From: Ornithodoros turicata
Taxonomy: Eukaryota; Arthropoda; Arachnida; Ixodida; Argasidae
Direction of reading: 5' to 3'
Assembly: GCF_037126465.1 (NCBI RefSeq)
Contig: NW_026999482.1
Coordinates: 62,001 to 126,000, forward strand
Length of the DNA stretch: 64,000 nucleotides
A program made the position numbers and the translations under genes. The notes beneath the pieces are model-generated. The model saw only the letters and a program-made list of their open reading frames with translations. It did no database searches and was not told the origin of the DNA. Shown here piece after piece: positions 1-10,567 of the stretch. Each line of letters begins with the position of its first letter. The first letter of the stretch is position 1.

Positions 1-1831
1 TGAACGAAAATAAACATACTCCCTTTCTACACCCAGGCGACACACTTATCACCATATTTCACCTGAGGGCGTAGTACTCCATTGTTACACCCTCAGGAAC
101 TTCCAAAACAAAGTTGTAGGGTGTGAAAGGGGTGTGATCTTTGGTAATACACCTATTTTACACATTTAAAGGTGTGAAACGATTTAGAGTGCAAGTGCAA
201 AGTTGGTGCTGCAGCCACCAAAAAGAATTTCCGAGCTCTTGTACCTGAAACTTTCTACGAAGCGGACACCTTCAGGCCTAACGAAACGGGTAACCCAAGA
301 TACACTCCACGTGGAAAGTTTAGAACGCACCATCTGGAACACTGAGGGGGAGGGGGGGAGAGGTTGCAACATCTGTCCGACATTTCAGTGAAAAACTTGC
401 TAATCACCGGGTGAATGAAAGGACAGAAGTACAAGAGACTGGGCCTAATCTTTTCCGCGCCACCTGAGCTATTGACAGACAAGAGAGCTGTGCTATTTGG
501 GAGTGTATTCCGTTGTCACTGAAACTCGGCTGCCACCGGTACGCTTTTTGGAGTCTTGAGAACTTCCGGTGGAGGGGGCTCATTTCCCACATCAGCAGCA
601 GCAATGGGGCAGAGTATTGCTCCGGGCGATGAAACTCCCCATTCATCCTCTTAAAATAAAGTTCATGTTAAAATTTAAAAAGTAAAGAACAAGAAGAAAC
701 CTGCGTCTCCTCTCAACAAATCGGGACGGACAATGATGACACACCGTCGGCTGTGACCCATCCGCAATTACGCACCCCGCACGTGCCTTGAGAGTTGTTG
801 GTCCTGCTCCGAGACTGCAAAAGAATTAATCAGACTCGTCATCACGAAATGGGTGCAGTGAATTGAAAGCGTGGAGCGGTACCGACATCGTGTTCACATC
901 GAGAATTCAAAGCCTTCCTTCTGCTGTGGGTGGTTGTGAAAGGCCTCGCCGTTATCGACCTCGTAGAGGTAAGAAGTTTCACGGCTGGCGCACTGGGGGA
1001 ATGTGCGTCCTGTGACGCTTCCCAAGGGAACTGTGCAGGCATATATGAGCTGAGAACTTCTGAGGCAAACCCAGGCATAAAGCCGTGACCTCGCCCAAGC
1101 TCCATCGACCAATGAGTAGCCACAAAAGAGACAATGTGAACAACTGCGACAATGCAGCAGCGACTCGCCATACCGTTGTCCTCCGCAGGGATTTCCCTGC
1201 ACCGCTTTTTTTTCAGCCCCTGTTTCTTGCACCCCCTGAAATCTCTAAGATTGCTCAATAGAGTTCGACTATATACCAGTGGATACACCCAATACACGTT
1301 TCCCTAATCGAGCTCTCCTCCCGCCCCTTTTTCTTTTTTTGAGCTTGGTACACCCCTAGAGGTGGATATCTTGGGAAACTGGTCGTCTACCGTGCTCGCC
1401 GGAGCCGTATGTGTGAACTATCCCTAGGAACATGCGAACGCAACGACACTCCCTTTCTTTGTGCGATGATACCATTGTTTTGTGTCCCCTCCTTGGGAAC
1501 AGTTTATGGACAGTGTCATCGTTCACTCTAGATGGCGGTGCTAGCTGTGTTTTTATCTCAGTAATTTATCTATCTTATGCCGTATCTCTGATTTCTTATA
1601 AAATAATCAGTACACTGCACAGGCATCAGTTGTTTTTAATCTCTCGTCTTATTTATATGTCTTCGGTAACACATATGTCTATAATGTTGATATTTGTTCG
1701 ATACGAAAAGCAGAGACTCCAGACGTTGAAACTAGTGAGTGACAGTAACCCAAGAAACGATGATAACGTACCGGGTACAGTTTACCCTAAAAAAACGATT
1801 TACTTCCTGCTAACTCCGGGTCCTATCCGAC
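1..1831. other. Mostly unassigned
   Basis: Apart from the ACACC words (1-180) and the dispersed repeat (290-480) I see no gene or element I can support. A - strand ORF at 894-1232 ends in a protein-like stretch (YLYEVDNGEAFHNHP), but no partner exon was found. Confidence 0.5.
290..480. repeat. Dispersed repeat shared with 16530-16730
   Basis: CACGTGGAAAGTTTAGAACG... and CACCATCTGGAACACTG recur at about 16540-16575, followed in both by a diverged segment with GACAGAAGT. A two-copy repeat; its ends are not defined. Confidence 0.6.
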
Positions 1832-2314
1832 ATGGAATTCCTCTCGCGACTCTTCCGCCGCCGCCAGCCCCCGCTCCCCACGCCCGTATTGGTAGTTATC
1901 CTAGAGGCCATTTCCTGGAACCTCGATATGGGTGCCCGGAACGTATTTCCGGAAATTCGGAGGAATCTCCGCCACTTTTCCAGGACACAGGGCTGCCTCC
2001 AGGCTCTAATACCCCTCATGACTTCACACGTCAGGAGCCCCGCACCAGGCATCCGTGACGGGTGCCTGGAAATTATGGGCGAAATTCTCCGCACGTACCA
2101 CCGACACCTCGGCTTCGTGGACGCGGCCAGGATACTGCGCTGCCTGCTGCTCTTGAACGACGACGACGTCGCCGGGAGAGTTCATGAGCTGCTGGTTGAA
2201 GTCTACCGCACAAACCTCCTGACAGCCATGTACAACCCTCACCGCCTGCTTTTCAGGGTCGATCGTGTGACGGCTGCGCAGGTCATGGCCCTCACGGCCG
2301 ACCTCATCCGATAG
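1832..2314 (+). CDS. Intact 160-residue ORF, unknown function
   Basis: ATG in a good context (GACATGG), TAG at 2312-2314. C/G-rich at third codon positions, unlike the AT-richer flanks, which supports coding. The product begins with a basic patch (FLSRLFRRRQ) and is then almost wholly predicted helical, with leucine-rich helices (RCLLLLNDDD, HELLVEVYRTNLL) resembling HEAT/ARM-type helices. There is no signal peptide or membrane segment, and no splice signals are needed. I do not recognise it. It could be a small intronless host gene, a retrocopy exon, or a captured viral or transposon ORF. Confidence 0.45.
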   Translation: MEFLSRLFRRRQPPLPTPVLVVILEAISWNLDMGARNVFPEIRRNLRHFSRTQGCLQALIPLMTSHVRSPAPGIRDGCLEIMGEILRTYHRHLGFVDAARILRCLLLLNDDDVAGRVHELLVEVYRTNLLTAMYNPHRLLFRVDRVTAAQVMALTADLIR

Positions 2315-2682
2315 ACTTTCGCGGCTCGTCTGCCTTGTGGTCGTACCATCGTAGTCACCCCCATCTCTTCATCTTATCACCCCCCATCTTCCACAAGGTA
2401 GTCAGGGAGCGAAAGTCCAACCTGCAGCCTCCACGCGGCGCTCCTGGACTCCGGAGGACGTCATCTCCGGAGACGAATAGCAGGCTCTGGCTCACACGAG
2501 CTATCCTGCATTCATGACTGCCAATGTTCCGAAATCTGATCTACTACAACTGCAGGCCCAAATCGTACATAGCTTAGCCTACAAAAGAAGAGCAAAGACC
2601 GTTTCGGGGACTTCAGCCACAACCTAGCACGATACACTATGTGCAGGTACTATTGTGCACACAATCTGCATCTACTTCAGGG

Positions 2683-4640
2683 TTCTAGATGAGTAACTGA
2701 AAAGACAACCACGAACTGCTTCCGAAAAAAATGTATGGCGACACTACGGATGCGACCTGACTCTGATCGCAGATAGCCTTCGCCGGCTTCTACGCTCTTC
2801 TGGTGACAATAAGGATACCAGAGTTGATATTGTCCAATCTGCAATTCTTTGTCATACGTCACGGATTTACCAGATAACTAGGTTTCTACGAACTCGGAAA
2901 ATACGGTGCAAGCTTTGCACTAACTTCAGAAAAGATTGCCAGCTCGAGAGCAGTATCTGCGCGAACAACAAAGGATAGATGCAAAAGATCTGCGGCGTCA
3001 ACATGAATATGGCCTGACACTGTCCTCAGCAAGACTTCGGCGACTTCCACATTAGTCCGGTGACGAACAAGGATACCAGAGTTGATATTGTCCAATCTGC
3101 AATGCCTTGTCATACTACACGGATTTTACAGAGAACAGAGGAAAAATTTTACAGAGGAAAATACGGTGCAAGCTTTGCACTAACTTCAGAAAAGATTGCC
3201 GGCTCGAGAGCAGTATCTGCGCGAACATCAAAGAATAGATGCAAAAGATTTGCGGCGTCAACATGAATATGGCCTGACACTGTCCTCAGCAAGACTTCCG
3301 CGACTTCCACATTAGTCCGGTGACGAACAAGGACACCAGAGTTGATATTGTCCAATCTGCAATGCCTTGTCATACTACACGGATTCAATAGAGAACTTGT
3401 AACTAGGTTTCTACAAACTGGGAAAATACTGTGCAAGCTTTGCACTAACTTCAGAAAAGATTGCCAGCTCGAGAGCAGTATCTGCGCGAACATCAAAGAA
3501 TAGATGCAAAAGATCTGCGGTGTCAACATGAATATGGCCTGACACTGTCTTCAGGAAGATTTCAGCGACCTCCACACTAGTTTGGTGACAAATAAGGACA
3601 CCAGAATTGATAATGTCCAAGCTATAACGCCCTGTCATACGTCACGAAGTTACCAGAGAGCTTGTAACTGCGTTTCTACAAACTGGGAAAAATGCTGTGC
3701 AGTCTTTGCACTTGCTTCAGAAAACATTGCCAGAGCAGTACGTGCGCGGAGAATAAAGAAAAGATCCTAAAAATCTGCGGCGTCAACATAACACTGTCTT
3801 CATGTTTTCGGCGGCTCCCACACTACTCTGGTCACAAATAAGGATACCACAGTCGATACGGTCCAATCTACGATGCCTTGACGTACGTCCTGGAGGTGCG
3901 AGAGCTATCAACGTATCAAGAGCAACGTTTCTACAAACTCGTAAAATGCGGTGCAAACTTTGCGATAGCTTCGGGTAATACAGCCAGCTCTATAGAGGGG
4001 TAGCTGCAGAAAAATAAAGAACAGATGCCACAGATGTCTGTGGCGACAACATGGATACGACCCGTCAGAAAGTCTACATTGCGGGTCCGGCGGCTTCTAC
4101 ATTGATCTGATGACAAATAGGTATACCAGGGTTGATATTGTCCCATCTGCAAAGCCATATCATACGCATCGGATGTACCAGATCCAGCAACCACGTCTTT
4201 ATAAGGTCGGAAAATGTGGCGGAAACTTTGCACTAGCTTCGGATAACAGAGCCAACTCTAGAGCGGGGTAGCTTTGAGAACAATAAAGAACAGATGCCAG
4301 AAGGTCTGTGGCGACAACATGGATACGACCTGATTCTATCTTCAGCAAGTCTTAGGGGGCTTTTAATATAGGGATGTCCCATCTACAATGCTTTCGTCAT
4401 ACGTTTCTGAGATACCAGAGTTAGCAGCCTCGTCCTTAGAAATTCGGAAACTTCGCAAAACAGAGCCAGCTGAGTAGCTGGAAGGAAAGTAAAGCACAGA
4501 TGTTAAGAAATGTGTGGCGTCAGCATGAATGCAACCTGGCACTGTCTTCAGCAAGTCTTCGTGGGCTTCTACGCTGTTCTGGTGACAAACTAGGATACCG
4601 GAGTTGATATTGTCTCATCTACAATGTCGTATGCCTCGGA
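2683..4640. repeat. Degenerate tandem array, about 260-bp units
   Basis: The landmark GTTGATATTGTCCAATCTGC recurs, with decay, at about 2823, 3081, 3341, 3606, 3852, 4131, 4368 and 4603, so there are about eight units of 235-280 bp. The units at 2880-3640 are most alike and outer units are more diverged. On the - strand most units stay open for 60-100 codons in the same register (HIHVDAADLLHLFF and variants). Confidence 0.85.
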
Positions 4641-5649
4641 GGTCCCAGACCTACCAAGTGGATCACATCGAGGATCTTGCCTATATTCTGCAACCAAGGC
4701 TGTCCATGGGCATATATAACTGGGATCACTATTCACCTTTATTTCTTTGTTTCTGCCTCGTCTATGGACCTTTCCCATTGAGAGGTCTATCTTTCACCTC
4801 TCTATGCCACATATCGGCTAGCATGGAATCTTTTGTCAAGCTATTGGTCATGGGCAAATTAGTCAAAAGATGCCAGGGAAAATTACGAAAGAACTAGTAA
4901 TTGAGTTACAGTTACAATTACTTTTTTGAATTTCAGTTGTAGCTGCAGTTGTTCCTACATTAAAGCGCTGTTGTTCCTAACAGTTACCTCAAGGGGATAC
5001 TTCAGAACGCCTCAAATAAGCGAAGAATCAAACCGAAACAGGAGCGTGGAGAGGAGTCAAAAACTTTCCCTTCCGAAGGCCAACGCGTGACGTCACCCTG
5101 CATGGAGCGGAGAAGTAGTATGCCACACATGTCGTAGCCACTGCATCACATTCACGGAACAAAACAACGGAACCAAGATTGAGGATCAGATCACTTACAC
5201 ACAGATGGGAAGGAACAACGGTCGTCTGTTTCCCTGAAACTAAAAAAAACAGTCCAAGAATGGTATGACGAATGCACGGTGACGGCGGTCGGGCAGAGAA
5301 AAGTAGGAGTTCCATCGGCGTTCGGTTGAAGCCGGAGTTTTTCAAATTTTGAAATTCGTTTTTTTCTTTTTATGGTTCCAGCTCAGGTTTCCGGTGAGAT
5401 ATTTTCACAACTCAATCAGAATTATTTCTCTGACTCCAATAATGAGGTAACATGGTGGAAAGTTTCACGTTTGTACATAGAAATATTTCGTTGCTTGCGC
5501 CGACCCGTTTGGCTCAATTTTCGTCATCGTGGCCAACTTTGGGGTCTTATATCTTTGAAGCGTATACGAAGAAGGGAGTCAAGTCCCCCCCCCCCCCCCC
5601 CCCTGTAGATCACATAAACAAAATTCAGAAATCGACACTGAAGATCTTT
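4641..5649. other. Unassigned, with a 19-C run
   Basis: A GTTACAGTTACAATTACTTT fragment (about 4890-4985) resembles hAT interior words. Run of 19 C at 5585-5603 just before the Penelope end. Otherwise nothing seen. Confidence 0.5.
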
Positions 5650-5661
5650 GTTTAAGTTTAA

Positions 5662-5702
5662 TTTGTACAAGCTTTCGCTTGGAGGTCCACGCTTTCTCAG
5701 GT
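5662..5702 (-). ncRNA. Hammerhead-ribozyme-like core, Penelope terminus
   Basis: On the - strand: CTGAGAA, a 7-bp imperfect hairpin GCGTGGA-CC-TCCAAGC, then GAAA and GCTTG. The hammerhead core is CUGANGA-hairpin-GAAA. Here the first box has one mismatch, so it is probably inactive. Penelope-like elements are known to carry hammerhead motifs at their termini. Confidence 0.45.
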
Positions 5703-6179
5703 ATAAAGTGAAGTGATGACACACATAAGTATATATAGTGTCACGAATCATCTTCGAGAAACTTCCATATACTGTATAGACATATACACGACTAAAAACT
5801 GCTGTACAAGGGAAGGGGAAAGGAGATATGATGCCACATGTCTGTGTACAATGAATTGCTGGGCAGACGGATAAGTGACCTCTCAGTTTAAGAACAAAAA
5901 AAAGGTGTTATTGTGAACAAAAAGGCTCGCCAACCCAGTTTCACGGGAGGGGGTCAGGAGTATGGGAAACGAGTGGCCCAGAATGGACAAAAGGGAAGGT
6001 TTCGGGTTATCTGACTGAGAGGCAGACGATGACTGAAGCGAAGATTCAAGGCTTGTGCACAAATAAATATAGATGTATAACTATTAAATTTACATAAGCG
6101 GATATAACGAGCCAGGACTAAGATTCAGACCATTTGGTGTGAGACACTTGAATTGCGAAATTAAGTAGGACTCTCTATT

Positions 6180-6435
6180 CTTACCTTTAATGTCGGTGCG
6201 GAACCCAGATTCTAGCAATATAATTTTCAAATGAGTTTCAAAATCGTGATTAGGTTGATTGAAATGAATGGCGACAGGATTTTGGCGGCATTTAGGATAT
6301 TAAATTTACACCTATTAAATTTGTGGCCTTAAAACCTTTTTCTGATTGTGTTGGAGGTTTCACCGATGTATTGTGAATTGCACTTGCAGCAGAATATCAA
6401 GTAACAAATAATGGATGAATTACAGTGGAGCGAAT
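6180..6435 (-). pseudogene. Penelope GIY-YIG endonuclease remnant
   Basis: Fragments in two frames: YLIFCCKCNSQYIGETSNT, then a segment containing HFNQPNHDF. The Tyr-Ile-Gly core is kept, but stops and frameshifts interrupt it. Confidence 0.75.
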
Positions 6436-7274
6436 CACGAATTTTCAAAAAAACCACCCAAAGTACTACGGGCAATGGTGGACGGCGCAATAAATTTACA
6501 TGTCTGGCACCGTGTACTACCACAGGGATAACAACCCGGCGAGCGCTTCATCATGCATGATGACGTGAGGATGTCGCGCAAATTTTTGGATCTACGGAAT
6601 GCTACTAATGGGGGAGTCGGAAAAACTTCCTTTAATTGCTCGTCAGCATGTAATATATTGAGGTGGCGTCTAAGAATGGAATTGGTATTGACAAGTGATT
6701 TATGATATGTGGTGTATAAAACTACATTACTTAAGTCTTCTTTGCGTTTCGGGCTGAATAAGGACTCTCTGGACAGGCTAGATGATTTGGCAAACGAGTC
6801 ATGGATGACTTCACATGGGTAATTTCTTTTTTGGAAATCAAATACCATATGCTGAGCATGTTTTACAAAATCAGTCTGATCTGAGCAGATTCGTTTCAGG
6901 CGCAAGAACTGACCATATGGAATACTCCTTTTCTGGTGATTAGGATGGTAGCTTTCATACTGGATATATTGACGGTTGTCCTTTGGTTTCTTGTATAGTT
7001 CAGTGGTCAGCCTACCAGATTTACATGACGCTGTCACATCAAGGAAGTTGATGGATGACCTTGAATAGTTACAGGTAAATTTAATTTTTTTAGGCAGGGA
7101 ATTGAAGAGATCAAAGAATGACTGCAGAGCTGCCTCATCACCAGACCAGAGGACAAAAATGTCGTCGATGAACCTGAGATATATAAGTGGTTTGAGGGGG
7201 AAAGAATTAAGGGCTGAGTTCTCAAAGCGACCCATGAAAAAAGTGGCATAATTAGGTGAGACCCGGGAGCCCAT
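6435..7274 (-). pseudogene. Penelope reverse transcriptase, C-terminal half
   Basis: Open for 279 codons. Starts at MGSRVSP (RT motif B) and includes LRFIDDIFVLWSG (motif C with both aspartates), then the thumb region and a cysteine-bearing linker (CYPCGSTRCQTC) before the frame breaks at the endonuclease. Confidence 0.88.
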
Positions 7275-7341
7275 GGCAGCGCCATGAATTTGGACGAAGT
7301 GTTGATCGTTGAATACGAATTATAACAACTAAGAACTAGTT

Positions 7342-8058
7342 CTAAAAGAGGAATGATAGCGGGCATGGGAAGAATATCGGAAGGGTGAGAATTCGGAAGT
7401 GTTCAACAGCAGAGAGACCTTCGTCATTGGGAATGTTAGTGTATAGCGAAACGACATCCATTGTTGCCAACAAAATGTCAGCATGGTTACTGAAATGGTC
7501 ATGGACAGCGCTAACCTTGGAAAGGAAACAGTTTGTGTCTTTGACAAAGGATGGAAGAAGGGGTGAGATGTGTTTGATGCAGTGGTCAACAACTAAGGAT
7601 AATTTGTCTGTCGGTGTGTCTATTCTTGAAATAATGGGTCTCCCGCGGTTATTGGGCTTATGAACTTTTATCAAAAGATAAAAATTACCTGGTGTGACGT
7701 TCCTAGGACGCAAGAATTTGGAAATATGGGACGGGATAATTATACTAGTGAGGGGTTCATCAATTTCCTTAATAAGAAGACAAAAGGAAGGGGTTGCAAC
7801 CTGATCGATAGGCTCTGTAAAACGAGCGTCACTCAACTGACTGTCCACCCTTGTCCGCTGGTCTGATAATGTCATTACGGACTTTAAGATTTCGTAGCGC
7901 CACCTTCTCACAATTTGACAAGTTATCAGTGTGTACAGTAGATTTCGAAAAATTAGTCTTGATATCCTTGTGAACGGCCTTGATGTAATTATCAATGAGG
8001 GGGCTAGTTTTAGAGGAGTCCTGCGTTCAGCTAGAGGGATTTCGGAAGGGCGTAGCAT
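7342..8058 (-). pseudogene. Penelope reverse transcriptase, N-terminal half
   Basis: Open for 238 codons with FYLLIKVHKPNNRGRPI and MDVVSLYTNIP, i.e. the RT fingers and motif A. Separated from the next half by a frameshift close to 7345-7390. Confidence 0.88.
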
Positions 8059-8263
8059 CTGAGCTAGGTTTATCTTGAAAGAAGGTTTTCAGGTGCATCC
8101 TCCTACCTAAGTTGTGCAGACCGTGCAAAATTTCAAATTCATCAATATTACGCTCCGTTGGTACAAAACTGAAACCTTTTGAGAGAACACTAAGTTCAGT
8201 ATGGTCGAGGGTCACATCAGAAAGATTAAAGAAGGTGTTATGGCCAGCCTCCGTGGAAGATGG

Positions 8264-8434
8264 TGTAGAGGAGGTGATGTTCCTCTACATGAGTCCTGAC
8301 CGGCGATGAGGGAATGTCCCAGCGGGCAGATGGTCGTGGCCTCACGCTAGGACGGTGCCGGTAGAACTGGCTGCCATGCGCAGTAGCGCGCGGCGGCAGA
8401 GGCGCGTCGTCGTCGTCTTCCACGAGCTGCTACA
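8264..8434 (-). repeat. TRIM 3' LTR
   Basis: 171 bp. Same ends as the other LTR but shorter, with a diverged middle. Confidence 0.75.
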
Positions 8435-8990
8435 TCACTCCCTCCCTCCCTCAGACGCGGAGCGGTGCATGCGGTTGAGGTCCGCGTCGACACCATGAAG
8501 AGGAGAATGAGGACGACTCGTGGACGATTGGAGACACGGCTTGCGATTGTGGCTGTTGATGCAGCAGCGGGATGGCGGGAACAAGAGCGCTGCGATCCGG
8601 GCGGGTTCCAGTGATGAGATGCGAGTACTGATTGGTTGAGTGTCTGCTGAGTGCATGCGTTGAGCCCTTGTTGAGTGCCCTGAGTGCTTGCTGCCGAGCG
8701 TTGATTGTTGCCGAGTGAGTGAGTTGCTGAGTGAGCGACAGTACCGCGACCGGTACGACAGCGTGAATGCCGGTTGCCGCCAGAGAAGTGCCGGGGAGGT
8801 CAATCATGAAGCAGGTAGAGGCCGGAAAGTCAGCTTACTGTGGTCTCCCTGCGGGTCCCCGGTGGAACAATGGTCCCGGTGCGCCTTGCCTCATAGATAG
8901 AGGGTGGTTCGCTGCTGGTTTGCCGAAAAATTTAGGATGTTGCATGGCCGAATTACGCTGGACATGGTGTTCGTTGTTCGAGTCACCAAA

Positions 8991-9201
8991 TGTAGAGGAG
9001 GTGGTGTCACTCTACATGAGTCCCGACCGGCGATGATGGTATGCCACTATGGCGGGCTAGAAGGACTAGCCCGCCATAATGCCACGGAGGCCTATGACGG
9101 CGGCCTATCTCCATGGCGGCGCCGGTGGAACTGGCTGCCATGCGCACTAGCGCCCGGCAGCAGAGGCGCGTCGTCGTCGTCGTCTTCCACGGGCCGCCAC
9201 A
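8991..9201 (-). repeat. TRIM 5' LTR
   Basis: 211 bp. Contains a GGCGGGCTAG...CTAGCCCGCC palindrome absent from the other LTR. Shares the CTCTACATGAGTC and CGTCGTCGTC segments with it. Confidence 0.75.
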
Positions 9202-9205
9202 ATGG

Positions 9206-10567
9206 TTCAGAATTTATCACGTCACAAATGCCATGCGCTAAAATGGGATCTCATGTCTTGGGGTCTTACATCTTCCAAACTATTTCACTTACCAAAATGC
9301 ACTCTGGGATTCTTATACTACAGACATTCAATTACAGACCTGCAAAGTTATTTCTTCGTGGATGTATGTCATTTGTTCTTATCTGTTGGTTCCTGGTAGG
9401 ATCGCATTTCTACGTAGAGACACACGTATTTCAGTAGCTCACACGTAACCAGGGCAAGTGTTCCCGTAATAGAATATTCAGCAATTCATCGAGTGCATGT
9501 CAAATACTTGGATAGAAACGAAATTATTTGTAAAAACGTCTTCCAAATGCATGGCGCCTATGGGCAGGGTAAGGGTAGTCTTCACCCAATGCTTTAGTGT
9601 ATCAGGTGAAGCCTGCTTTACATTTTGGCGCGGACTCTTGGGAATGGTGTAAATGATTGTGGGAATACCGCAAGCTTGAAATCCATTTTGTTTCGAAAGG
9701 AAAATAAATGTATCTCTCGCACATGCTGTTTTAGCACCTGCGTGGTCCCAGCATGTATACTTGTGGCAAACTTGGGTAATCATTTCATGGGAACACGGAC
9801 ATGCTAGGTTGGCGCCCGAGCTGGGTCACGTGATCGTTGTCCCTCGAACATGAATGCCAGGGATCCATCGGTTTTTGGTCGTTTGGATCACGCTAGAGGC
9901 ATGGCTGTCACCCGTCTTCGGGCTCCGTCGCCCGCGCTATAAACCACGTGAACTTCGACGTGCTGGCCAATGCACTCACCACCGTTGCAGTGCGGATGTG
10001 ACGACACCTGATATAGCTGGGCAACCCGCAGGTTGGACGTTTGGAAACCGGGCAAAAAAATGTTAGCTAGCAAATTCCGGTCCGAGTAAATTGATCCGAT
10101 TCTTCAGGAACGGCTTCTCGGCCTGGTCACAGGTCATCGAGGGATAAGCGTCCTATTGTAAGAAAACTTACTAACTTCACAGACTAGCTGGTTGCCTCCT
10201 ATACATGCTCCCACCGGATGTACTCTAAGACACACACACACGCACGCACAAACTCAAAAGTATTCGATACGACGACGAAAATGAGGGACAAGTTTGAATT
10301 GATTTCATTTCAAAATTTCCGACCATGAATTACCATTGTAGTGAAGTTTAACTATCTTTCAATGCGCCGTGTCATTTGTGGAATTCTTATATTTCCTTCA
10401 GTATCAGTGAAGTTCTAAGTTCTGTGACTTTGCTTTCTGTTCCTTTTTTTTTTTTTTTTTTTTTCCTGGTGACATTTCAGGGAGTGTGCATGAGCTTTGA
10501 GACTGGAAAGTTCATCTCGAAAACAGCCCCTCTTCCCGGAAAAAGAAAAAAAAATAGAAAACGTTGA
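9206..10567. other. Unassigned
   Basis: A - strand ORF of 101 codons (9478-9783) is open but matches nothing I know. (CA)n tract near 10232-10252, T-run at 10445-10464, then the satellite starts. Confidence 0.45.

Larger units (their letters stand above)
5650..8260 (-). mobile_element. Penelope-like retroelement, decayed
   Basis: Reading the - strand from 8260 to about 6080, frame-broken ORFs give a Penelope reverse transcriptase. In order: N-terminal LSKGFSFVPTE; KVHKPNNRGRPI; MDVVSLYTNIP (first catalytic Asp); GSRVSPNYATFFMG; LRFIDDIF (catalytic Asp pair); then a C-terminal zone with CKCNSQYIGET, the GIY-YIG endonuclease core, and HFNQPNHDF. Frameshifts near 7340-7390, 6435-6520 and 6300 mean it is inactive. 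The 3' flank to 5650 ends with a terminal motif also found at 47.93 kb. RT-type GIY-YIG fusion is the Penelope hallmark. Confidence 0.9.
8264..9201 (-). mobile_element. TRIM (miniature non-coding LTR retroelement)
   Basis: Two related direct repeats, 8264-8434 and 8991-9201, both bounded TG...CA in the - orientation, flank a 556-bp interior. Target duplication ATGG at 8260-8263 and 9202-9205. Next to the - strand 5' LTR (9201-8991), after 2 nt, comes TGGTGACTCGAAC (8988-8976), complementary to a tRNA 3' end (GTTCGAGTCACCA): a primer-binding site. Next to the 3' LTR lies a purine tract, TGAGGGAGGGAGGGAGTGA (8453-8435). No gag/pol. The LTRs differ by indels, so the copy is old. It abuts the Penelope 5' end. 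Confidence 0.8.

Noticed and set aside
894..1232. - strand ORF with a protein-like C-terminal end
   Set aside because: Short, with an overlapping alternative frame and no partner exon or recognisable domain. Left unannotated.
2683..4640. CRISPR-like or phage repeat array
   Set aside because: Units are about 260 bp and diverged, in a eukaryotic genome; there are no short direct repeats with unique spacers.
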